64,000 bases of DNA from Saururus chinensis (lineage: Eukaryota; Streptophyta; Magnoliopsida; Piperales; Saururaceae): contig CP141143.1 in assembly GCA_035235625.1 (NCBI GenBank), positions 24,535,092 to 24,599,091 on the forward strand. Reading direction: 5' to 3'. The position numbers and the translations under genes are program-made. Below, piece by piece: positions 24,001 through 37,017 of the stretch (position 1 is its first letter; each line of letters opens with the position of its first letter). The notes under the pieces are model-generated. The model was given only the letters and a program-made list of their open reading frames with translations, was not told where the DNA came from and ran no database searches.

Positions 24001-27000
24001 CACATATCCACAGCAAACTCGGCCTTGCCAATCAACAAAAATGGGGTTCCCCTCCCCAAATGCACAACTCACAAAGACACAGTTCTCAGCTAAGCCATAG
24101 CCTGGAGCCATGACCTCCTGCAATAGGCCAAATGGAAGAGTGAGCTCAACAAACCTTTTCAGTGTCTTCTGCCTCACAGGCTCAGCAGCAACCATCAGGA
24201 AGACCATGGAAGACAGGTCATAACTCCTGTTCTTATCCTTTTCATACTCCAGTCGTCTGACAACAAGCTCAAAGGCAAAATTGGGCCCTGCACTGTGTGT
24301 AGCTCGGTATTTGCTCATGGTCTGGAGCCACAGAAGTGGGTTTTTGATGAACGTCATGGGGGAGAAGAGAACAGCAGTTCCACCACTCACTAAAGCTGTG
24401 AAGAGGCCTCCAATCAGCCCCATATCATGGTACTGAGGAAGCCAACTAACTAGTACAGTTTTGGAGGTGCTCTTGTATCTCTTCTTCATCAACTTCACGT
24501 TATGAATGAGCCCACCATGAGTGATCATCACCCCCTTGGCATCCCCAGTTGATCCAGAAGTGAACTGCAGGAAGCATACATCGTTTGGACAGGGCTCAGA
24601 GTCAAGAATTTCCAGTATGTCCCCTATATTTGGCTCAAGATAACCACTTTTTGGGCACTTGATCCATGAGTCTGTATGCAGCCATGGAAGCTTGGGCCAG
24701 GAAGCTGAAGTCTTTCCATTGCTCTTCATCGGGAATATCAAGTTCTTCACTGACCCTGCTCGAACTGCTGCATGATATGACACACTGGAGAGAATTGCCA
24801 CCGCATTGCAGGATTTGCAGATGTTTTCAATCTTCAGAAGCGCCTGTCCACCTCTCTGTGATGGATCGGGTGGTAATACTGGTACTGGTAACACTTTGGC
24901 TCTTAGGCAACCAAAGAACGCATCTACAAAGTCCAGACCAGGAATGTGGACCAGAAGAACTCTATCTCCGGACTTGATGACTGGTTTCTGGCTTGTCAGA
25001 AGCTTATAGGCAATCTGTGATGCATTGGCATGAAGTTGCTTGTAGGTTCTCTGACTCACAACTTCCCCCCCTTCATTGAGCCATTTGTAGAGAATTTTGC
25101 TCTCTGTGATGGGTTGAGTTGCCCAGAACTTCAAATAGCCATCAAGAGTTGAAAGATCCGGAAATTGTGTACCTAGGAGATCATCTATTTGTTTGCAGCT
25201 TCGAGCCCCAGAAGAGGGAAGCATAGGTAATAATCTCTGCAAAAGGAAAACAAATTACAAATTAATTGACTTACTAGTGTAAGTTGAAGTCTCCTGTTAC
25301 TTGATCTTTGATTACCTTGACATATGGGAATATTGGCAATGGATTGTCGATGGCAAAGTGCTTACGTATCAGAGCCATGGCATAGGAGGAATTCCTCTCT
25401 GTAAGCTCAAATGCCATTAGCCCTCCCACGTAGAAAGTATTCTGCAAACCTTGAAGTTCTGACTCCAACTTTTCATAAAACCCAGATTTTATATCTGTTG
25501 CACATTGATAAATGGAGAGGTTACTTTCTAGTTTTCAGATTTCTCAACGAATGCGAACAAGTTTTTTTCTTTCTTTTCTTTTTGTTGGGGATAGGAATTA
25601 CTTTTGAGCATACCTTTACTGTCGACGTGAGGAAAATACTTAAATCTTCTTTGTAAGATGACGTCCTCAACTACTCCTCCCATGTTCTTCACCACATCGG
25701 TGGCAAATTTGGTGACTGAAGGACCCTTTATGTCTCCAGAATTTCCGTAGGACCAGAAGAGGAAAATATTTGTGTCCGCGTAAAACCTCTGCATAGCCAC
25801 CGGATGGCCAATAGTAGCAGGATCGTCCATGAACTCTCCGAAGTAGTAAAACCCCATTGGGATATGTTCAAGGTTACTGATCTTCATAACTGTGGTGTAG
25901 TAATCTATTGTCTTCACTTTGTTGAACAGCTCCTTCTCAAGTTCATTCATCTCCAAGACTTCATTTTCTTGAACTAACAAAAGGAGTAAAACTACTAATG
26001 AATTTGTTGCTGACATAGAAAGCCACACAGATCAAATTATTTATTATACTAATGTCACCTTCTGAAGCTGAAGAAGACCTATAAGTTCTTCCATGAATGA
26101 ATGGGAGAGAACCTGATACTATAAGCTTGTCAAACTGCAGAACGCTGTTTTCACCATTGGAGTCTTTGACAGTTATATTTATGCCAATTGAATTTCTCTG
26201 TATTTTCATTACTTCTGTGTTGCAGTTCACATCCACAGGTAAGGATTGGCTCAGCTTCTGCCAAACACTCATGTAACCTCCTTCGAAACGCCTTATTTTT
26301 CCAGCCATGGATGTTCTAGTAAATTCATGAATGTAAGCATATGGCATGTCTTGGACGAAGCCATAACCAGAAGCAGTGTACCCATATGCCACCGATTTTG
26401 GGACTGATTCAAATCCATGAAGCTGAAGAAAATCAGGTGTTGGGTCTGATCCAAATTCACTAACAGCATGGACCCCAATTCTACCAGACTCATTTGCCTT
26501 ATCCTGTAATAATATATTACAATTGAAGAAGTCAGTTAATAGTCAAGTACAAAATTCGAAGGTGGTAATTTGTACAGAAATTAACCTGAAGCTTTAAGGT
26601 TAGATTGATAACAGAGACATAATCATCTGCCACTTTCATGTCTTGATATTTTCCTGAACTCTCAATGAGTGCAAACTTATGAGAGTCCATTTCTTCAAGT
26701 TGAGACCCTGTTTCCTTTGCCAAGTGAAAGAGAACGGGAGCTGAGTTTGCTGCTAGAACTTGGCCACCAAGATCGTAAATATTTCCTGTAAATTATGCAC
26801 AATGTTGGACAAATCAGATATTTTCACAAATCCCAGTGGTTTAAACCAGAAATAAAACATAGGATGTCACTCCAAGCAATACCTTCAATTTCTACTGATT
26901 CACACATTCCTCCCACAGTATGGTACTTCTCCAGCACGGTCACATTGCTGTAGCCAAGCTTAGCAAGTGCGTAGGCAGAAGACAAGCCACTTGGGCCGGC

Positions 27001-27084
27001 ACCCACTATTCCTATTCTGGTGTTAATTGGAAAGCATGGATGTAATTTGGAGAATTGATCTTCCACTGACTTTCTTGTATCCAT
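19401..27084 (-). CDS. Predicted 2,320-aa multidomain protein: oxidoreductase / FAAL / carrier / beta-helix / catalase-like
   Basis: There are eight exons: 27084-26883, 26785-26586, 26503-26059, 25973-25614, 25494-25316, 25236-22240, 22109-21229 and 21099-19401. All introns are GT-AG, the phases agree throughout, and the sum is 6,963 nt with one terminal stop. Domains (residues): FAD/NAD(P) Rossmann oxidoreductase 20-455; fatty-acyl-AMP ligase about 490-1080; phosphopantetheine carrier about 1125-1200; membrane segments and left-handed beta-helix 1 (1232-1435); membrane and helix 2 (1474-1700); catalase-like haem domain 1756-2085; membrane and helix 3 (2111-2303). Catalytic motifs survive in each. 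The start is the first ATG before the Rossmann motif. From families known in bacteria, I infer fatty-acid activation, tethering and oxidation at a membrane; the product is unknown. It has introns and a plant neighbour, so it is not contamination. The exact domain order needs homologues to confirm. Confidence 0.93.
21229..22109 (-). other. Domain: second membrane plus left-handed beta-helix module (exon 7)
   Basis: Residues 1462-1755. Several hydrophobic helices (about 1474-1569: FMGIYAVGFLSSLSASIFYL, VLAFLCIAG, FAVFFAVAYIAHGLILAIL) are followed by hexapeptide repeats (LGAKIGRHCSI, LISIGNGVHLGDFSCIL, IDIQDNSVVGSQSLILPGSV, VILGALSVAPTG). The unit repeats the organisation of the end of exon 6, as the tandem modules of bacterial poly-lysine-synthetase tails do. 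It splices in phase 2 into the catalase-like exon. Confidence 0.88.
22240..25236 (-). other. Domain: fatty-acyl-AMP ligase plus acyl carrier and first beta-helix (exon 6)
   Basis: One 2,997-nt exon gives residues 463-1461. Adenylation motifs are LQFTSGSTGDAKGVMITHGG (685-704), SWLPQYHDMGLIGG, GYGLAE (841-846), FTRTGDLGR and GRIKDLIIVGGRNIYSADVE, and ISKTTSGKIRR with the C-terminal catalytic Lys near 1064. The 'WLPqyHDMGLIG' wording is that of fatty-acyl-AMP ligases rather than CoA ligases or 4CL. The carrier motif YGIDSIGVV places the phosphopantetheine Ser at 1161. Hydrophobic segments at about 1232-1310 precede hexapeptide-repeat sequence (LGARIGSSVLLDTIDI, LVLIGDGAVIAEGALI, VKIGRDSFIGPYAVVQKGSVV). 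The closest known arrangement is bacterial adenylation-carrier proteins with the membrane tail seen in epsilon-poly-lysine synthetase-like NRPSs. Confidence 0.93.
25316..27084 (-). other. Domain: FAD/NAD(P)-binding amine-oxidase-like oxidoreductase (exons 1-5)
   Basis: These exons give residues 1-462. IGIVGAGPSGLSSAYALAKL at 24-43 is the dinucleotide-binding GxGxxG, and the acidic residue ending strand 2 is Glu52, in a ...VTVLEK context. GGMCES follows, and after the first splice NIYDLGGQVL, the usual second FAD contact. FEGGYMSVWQKLSQSL then NTEVMKIQRN in exon 3 is the amine-oxidase/phytoene-desaturase-type 'gGm..l...L' and 'V..I.r' block. No signal peptide is evident. Family knowledge gives FAD-dependent oxidation or desaturation; the substrate is unknown. 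A position at the N-terminus of an acyl ligase suggests action on the tethered or incoming acyl chain. Confidence 0.85.
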
Positions 27085-28500
27085 TTTACCTTAAATCAAA
27101 CCTCAGCTGCAAAATCAATATCTATAAACAGAATTAGCGAGTATACCATCTTAATTGTCTTGAAACCCATGTCCAATGAATCCACCAACTTGACAAAAAT
27201 GAAGCTTGGAAATGCAGAACAAGTACAGATGTGCTAAAATAGTATCTTCCATTTCTAGCTTAACACTTATTATATTCTAATGCATAATTCCACTTGAAAA
27301 GAAAAAAGAGTCTCAAAGCTGGAAAACATGAAAAAACATATTCACTAATCCTTAAAAGGACTGGTGATAGGGAGATGGCTGTTCACCAGAAGAACAAGCA
27401 ATTATGTTTATAAACAGGGGAGTCAAGTTTTTTAACAGTGCCAAAAAAAAAGAAATTTATAAAAAAGCTGGAGAGGGAAGAAGCCAAGCTAACAGCCAGA
27501 AATAGAATCATCATTGTTTGGCTTAAGCCCAGACACCCGGTTGTCTTTTTCTCAAGTCGGATGTACAGAGGTTAAATGGTCTTTCCAAGTTGTTCTTGTT
27601 TGCTCATCAGGAGCCCAAAATCAGATTTCAGACAACAGAAACGCCACTGGAGGAAATCAGTGATAAACTGGTTTACGTTCAAACCAATGTTTCAAAAAAC
27701 CATGAAGACCCAGAAACAAAAATTCAATCCAATGATAAAAAAAACTTGCAGCAGAAGCTGACCTCAAGCTTAACAAATGCACCATGTATAATAATAAGTA
27801 AATACGGACCTGCAAAATATGCCTGTACCACTAAGAAGCAGAAGCTGAGCTTTTCCTTCTCTTCTAGTTTGGGTTCTGCAACTAGCAAGCTCGAGAGGCT
27901 CGTCTCCCATATTCAGCACTCCATTTCGATTCGTAGGTCGTTGCCAAATGGCACTGGAAAGCAATGCATGGAAATGTTCAAGAAGGACCCAGTTCACCAG
28001 TCTTGCCGTTTCTCCATGTTGTGATCTCATCTGAAGGTGGCATTTTAATTGAGGCAGATGCTGTCTCCCTCCAATGATAACCGGACAAAACTCCACTGTC
28101 TCCCCTGGGCTTAATAGTCCTTGGGAATGCCGAGCATTTTAGGAACTTGGTGTTACTGTATACGCCCCTTATTCTTTTATTCCCCCTCTCCTCCCCCAGC
28201 CAATCAGTTTGAAAAGTCCGTCTCTCGTCATTGTACTGGCAATGTTGCAAACAAAGCGAAGGCTTGTGGCCTGAATAGAATATGCATGGAAGAAGCCCAC
28301 GACCGGCCAAACCATACCTTTTATGTTATTCCGTGGGTGCGAGATGCTTTTCAACCTCTGGGAATCGGATCTTCCGATTCCGGTATTTCGTTGATATCCA
28401 AGAATGCTTGCTACATTCATTAAACAAATGTTTGCTGTAGTGTTGAAAATATGTTCCAATTGATATTTCTATTTCCACTTTTTGTCTTGCATGAATTTGG
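27085..28500. other. Upstream region of the multidomain gene
   Basis: No independent gene is supported. On the minus strand a pyrimidine-AG (attttgcag) about 25 bases before the ATG could end a 5'-UTR intron. GTTTATAAAC at 27406-27415 is a candidate TATA-like element 320-330 bases upstream of the ATG. The block 27590-28460 is less AT-rich than the spacer and has open frames of about 100-145 codons on both strands, none recognisable. It may contain a 5'-UTR exon. Confidence 0.4.
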
Positions 28501-32067
<3,567 letters not shown>

Positions 32068-32151
32068 AATACAAATTTATTATTTGGCTAGTAATAATTT
32101 ATTACTAGTGCTACTGAATACAGTTACAATAGTGCAGGCTATAATGGTTCC

Positions 32152-32700
32152 TGATGCGGCGCACAAATAGAAACAGGAAATCGAAACAAACTCTTTTGAA
32201 TTTCACTAATTTGAAAGGAAACAATTACAGTAAGGAATTCAACTGAAGTTCTCCTTCTCGAAGAACTGTCAGTTCAGCTCAGAAACAAGCCCAAGGAAAA
32301 TACCCTCAATTGGAAAACTCAATTACAGACAAAAACTTCAATCAACAACTACCACCGACTTCTATTATAGAAGGCTATTTATACTCAGTTAAACCTAACC
32401 GAAAGAAGATTTGAATGAAACGTTATCAGCTTCAATCAGGGCTTTGTTACTGAAGATATACCGGAGGTAGAAGACGGGTATCAAATTTAATGGCCGATTT
32501 ATTTAAATACAAAAGACCATTATACCCTTCACTAACTCAAGCTTATTACCCGTTTTACCAACAAATGTGCAACACACCAGTTAGTGAATACCAATCATAC
32601 CCCTTTCAATTAATTAATGGCTCTTCTGTTTGACAAAATGCCAAACTCAACTCTGTTCAATAATGGTTCTTCATGTCAGGTTCTTCATGCCACTGCATCA
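32152..32700 (-). repeat. 3' LTR of the TR-GAG-like element
   Basis: 549 bases, direct repeat of 36381-36916. It starts beside GTTCC (32147-32151). A purine-rich stretch (gagttggagggtc on the minus strand) abuts its inner edge and is the likely polypurine tract. Confidence 0.93.
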
Positions 32701-35700
32701 GACCCTCCAACTCAAATGAAGCTCGACCTCAAGCGAGGAATTAAGAATCAACAAAACACTGTACTGTCGAAACTATTCAGCTTCATGCAACAAATACTAT
32801 AGCCAACGTGTGAATTTAGAAATTCTAAAACTGTTATAAACTGATTGTTGCTGAAAAACTAAATCTGTATAGCTGCACTCAACTGAAGACAATCTTCCAA
32901 CCGTATATTAAGAACAGTTGGACAAAAGTATTTCAAATGTTCCTGTTACTGTAGAACAAATAAATCTCTCATTCAATATTACTTACAAAAATGCAACTGA
33001 CTATCTTTCTATGAATTGATCACCAAAAATCATGGATATAGAACATAATTTTCAAATGATCTTCTGTCTGCTGCTGACTGAAGTTTTAATTTCCAAACAT
33101 GCAGAACTAACCATTCCAAAGTAATTTGCTTCTTTAAAGAACAGAAACTGTTGTATCTTCATCAAAGGACAAAAACTACTGTATTTTTTTTTAACAGTTT
33201 ATTATCAAAACTGAATAACAACCAAAACTGAATAGCAACTACCAGCTCTTGCATAATATTCCCTTCCCAAATAAAACTCGACTACGAGCGATAATTCAAG
33301 GAAGCACAATAAGTCTAGGATTGGAAATAAATGGCTAAACTAATATGGTGGTAGTTCTTCAAACCACAGTACAATACTTAGATGAAATATCAAGTGTAAT
33401 TCTTTATAGAGCCAAGCAGGTGTTTCAACTGGAAATACTTCTGAGACAACAACCCAGAGAAAAAGTCTTATTTGCAAAGCATCAGTGGACTGGCTTTCTT
33501 TCTGGACTCTAATTGTAAAAATCATGAGAACAACTTTAATTAAATCCCAGTAAAGCATATGTGAGAACCAAATAATATCCAAGCTGAGAATGTTATTGTT
33601 CACTGCAATCAAAAAGAATTTTGCTCCAGTAACAAATAGTTCAGCAATCTCAAATTTCTTTCCCAACTTGTGCATGGTACTGTCATACTGAAATTCCAGC
33701 TCATCCTGCATAATGTTTGCAGATAGTTTCATATGAATTATAACATACTTGCTGATCCATGAATGCAGAGTTCTTTGTAATATTCTGAATTGCTTCCATC
33801 CACCAACTTGGACATAAACTAGTTTAAATTTCAAGCCTTGTCCAGTAGTTTTCAAAATGCCTTCCATATCTCTTTTGACTATTTTGGGATTGGTTAACAC
33901 AGTTTGCACTGGATAACTACTTGTGTGACCTTCAAGTTCAGAGAATATTGTTCCCAGATCAAGAATTTTGGTCTCTTGCATTCCCTTTAACTCACCTGAC
34001 TGAAATTTCCTCAATTCCACTGAATCTATTTTCCGTTCAGTCAACTCTTCTAACATATAAAGAACCAGGTATTTCTCCACTTATATTAGTCCAACTTGTT
34101 GATCAACATGCCTTAAGAGTTTATTGATTACAAACTCATTGTTCTGACTCAGGGAATATTTGTTTCCAGCAAGAAACATAATTTCACACTTAAAGCTGAT
34201 AGGTACTACACCAGATTTATCAAAGTTTAAAATGCTTGTAACAATCTCTGCTGCATGGATATGTTGCGCCATAGTTTTAACAAACTTGGACTCAAGAACC
34301 ACAAATAATAACCCCAATCCAGTGTCGTTCCAATCCAATGACCATGACTTCGAATAGAGCTCAACATAGGATCTGGAGCAGTAATGATATAAACCTGGAT
34401 GTAAACTTCCTTCTTTCTATTTCTGTACTGATTTATTTCCCTCACAGAATTGTAGCATATGGAACTGTTTTACCACATATTCTTCTAGAAACTTTGATGG
34501 TAAATTCTCAGTGACCATGGTTTCATCTTCGTACTCCACAGCTTTTGAAAAGAAGTTAACTATTCCATGTTTCTTTAACTTCCCACACTCAATGTCAACT
34601 CAGCTTGCACATTCAACTCAAGAAGTGAGTTATTACCATAAGCTTATTGATAAGCCATTAACTCTGAAAATTTAAAATAGAATCCATCAACACTTTGAGC
34701 TACCAAATATATTTCTATTTCCTCCATTCCCAGATGAGTTAATAAATTTTGGATCTCTTTGGCAAACTATCGAGCACCTTGAATGCATTGTCCAAAATTT
34801 AGAATTTGTTGAACCATATAATTTTTTGAGATATATTTTCTCTTCAAAAGAGTTTTCAGTTTGGACCAACTGAAACTAAACTGTGTGCCACTTTTCATTT
34901 GCATTACTTGTATAGACTTGTACCAGGCTGAAATCCTTTCTTTCCTCCAACAAACATCTAATTTTTTTTTGCTTATTTTCTTCAAACAAATGGTAGTTAT
35001 AATTCTTTCTGTGAACACTTCAATCCAGGGTGGTTTTGGTGATATGTATAACATAATTTTCCAAGGTATAATCCAAAATTCAGCAATTTGAAAGTTTAAG
35101 ACTGAGATAAAAATACCTTGATGAATCATAGACATATCATGATAACATTTTAATTGCCTAGCATCCTGTCCATGCTTATACAGCAAAAGTAAATCATCTC
35201 GATCACCCTTTATAGTTTTGCCACTGGCAACATTAACAAAATTGGTGAAATTTTCTTCCACTGATTTCTCTCTTTTGAATGGCTTTTCAGTTGAATTTTC
35301 ACTTCCCAATTTGTAATTATCAGCTGAATTATAGTCATTGACAATCTTCAAAATGCTAACTGTTAAGACATCTCCTACTGATTGACTTATCAACAGATCT
35401 GAGGCTGAAGACACTTCTTGGTCCATTCCATGTTCTTGAGTTTCATTTTTTTGCTATGCCATGTCCTCCTTGATTTCAATTTCTGAATTTGAATCCACAA
35501 GATGTAGAGAATTCTGTAAACCTTCTAATTCTAACATAGCTTCTGAGTTATTGAACTTTAATGAAGAATTCTTTATCTCAGCTTGAACATGTTTTTCTGT
35601 AACCATCTGTATTTTTGTAGCTTCAGTCTCTTGCAATACATCTTGAGTAGTTAATCCATGAAATCCTTCATCATACTCAGAAACAATATTAAAATTATGT

Positions 35701-35726
35701 TGATAACTTTGATAATGACTAGAATT

Positions 35727-36365
35727 TTACTGTTCATAGTCAACAGGCAGAAACTTAATTTTTAGTAATTTCTTCATACGTGGCCAATGTTGAATGAGAT
35801 GTTTACCATTGATCATTCTGGTTTGCTGAATTCGAAACCACCAACTAGATACCCTGCTTTTCAGTTTCCCAGCCACAATTTTACACTTTATATCATCATC
35901 CGAAACCCTCATATAGTAGAAAAAATATTCTACTTCATCCAACCAGTCTAAGAATTGTTCATCACACATTTGTCCATTAAACATTGTTATTTCGACCTTA
36001 AATTTGAATCGAGGTAGGAAAGTAGTCACACCTTGATTTGTAACTAAATTTGAGTTTCGAAATTCATTCTCACCACGGGAATATGCATCAAGTCCTTGCT
36101 GCAGTGTTGGAGCTCTCTGAAATCGAGATTGAGGACGTCCCGTTTTTCTTGGATCTGAAATCCCATTTCTCACAGTAAACTTATTTGAGTTCACAGAAGA
36201 ATTTAGAAACATATTTACGTTTCGATTTATCATTTCTAGCTGGTTCGTCATCTGTTGCATTGACTGCTGCATTTGTTGCTGGAGAATCACCAAATTCGCC
36301 TTTGATGACGAGCTGGAAGAAGACTCTCCACGATCGTTGGTCGCCATCACAAGCAACCGAACTGT
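35727..36365 (-). other. gag-like region of the TR-GAG-like element
   Basis: The minus-strand frame begins a few bases after the primer-binding site. It has a Ser-run, a Gln-rich helix (ILQQQMQQSMQQMTNQLEMI), then the plant gypsy gag core: FKVEITMFNGQMCDEQFLDW, EVEYFFYYMRVSDDDIKCKI, VAGKLKSRVSSWWFRIQQTR and HWPRMKKLLKIKFLPVDYEQ. This is the capsid-like region that in full elements is followed by pol. No pol homology follows here. Confidence 0.85.
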
Positions 36366-36380
36366 GCTTTGATACCAATT

Positions 36381-36916
36381 TGATGCAGCGCACAAATGGA
36401 AACAGGAAATCGAAACAAACTCTTTTGAATTTCACTAATTTGAAAGGAAACAATTACAGTAAGGAATTCAACTGAAGTTCTCCTTCTCGAAGAACTGTCA
36501 GTTCAGCTCAGAAACAGAGCCCAGGGAAAATACCCTCAATTGGAAAACCCAATTACAGACAGAAACTTCAATCAACAACTACCACTGACTTCTATTACAA
36601 AAGGCTATTCATACTCAGTTAAACCTAACAGAAAGAAGATTTGAATGAAACGCCGTCAGCTTCAATCAGGGCTCTGTTACTGAAGATATACCGGAGGTAG
36701 AAGACGAGTATCGAATTTAACGGCCGATTTATTTAAACACAAAAGACTATTATACCCTTCACTAACTCAAGCTTATTACCCGTTTTACCAACAAACGTCC
36801 AACACACCAGTTAGTGAATACCAATCATACCCCTTTCAATTAATTGATGGCTCTTCTGTTTGACGAAATGCCAAACTCAACTCTGTTCAATAATGGTTCT
36901 TCATGCCACTGAATCA
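36381..36916 (-). repeat. 5' LTR of the TR-GAG-like element
   Basis: 536 bases, direct repeat of 32152-32700. Its right edge is followed by GTTGC (36917-36921), matching the left flank GTTCC at 4 of 5. Confidence 0.93.
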
Positions 36917-36944
36917 GTTGCCCCTTTAATTTTTACATATTACC

Positions 36945-37017
36945 TCCATCCCCAATTAATGGCTTTATTTAGGTTATTTTAAAAAACCAAATAGAGCTAT
37001 AAATATGAACCCAATGA
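36945..37017. mobile_element. Degraded Stowaway MITE fragment
   Basis: 'acctccatccccaattaatggcttta' and 'aaatagagctataaatatgaa' correspond to the two arms of the Stowaway at 14442-14541, with outer bases lost. Confidence 0.5.

Larger units (their letters stand above)
32152..36916 (-). mobile_element. Non-autonomous gypsy-type LTR retrotransposon with gag only (TR-GAG-like), 4.77 kb
   Basis: Two direct LTRs, 32152-32700 and 36381-36916, begin TGATGC and end ATCA. The element reads on the minus strand, so 36381-36916 is its 5' LTR. Just inside that lies a primer-binding site TTGGTATCAAAGC (initiator Met tRNA type), then a gag-like frame (35727-36365). The rest of the interior (32701-35700) has long frames without recognisable protease, RT, RNase H or integrase. 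The flanks GTTCC and GTTGC agree at 4 of 5. By eye the LTRs differ at about 24 sites in ~535 (4-5%), mostly transitions, so insertion was perhaps 1-2 million years ago on usual plant rates. Its structure looks whole, but it would need proteins from elsewhere. Confidence 0.9.

Noticed and set aside
19401-27084. Bacterial contamination or recent bacterial insertion as source of the FAAL gene
   Set aside because: Seven canonical plant introns, in-phase exons and flanking plant transposons argue for a resident nuclear gene.
27590-28024. 144-codon plus-strand frame upstream of the multidomain gene
   Set aside because: No recognisable domain, no partner exons or promoter; kept only as part of the upstream region.
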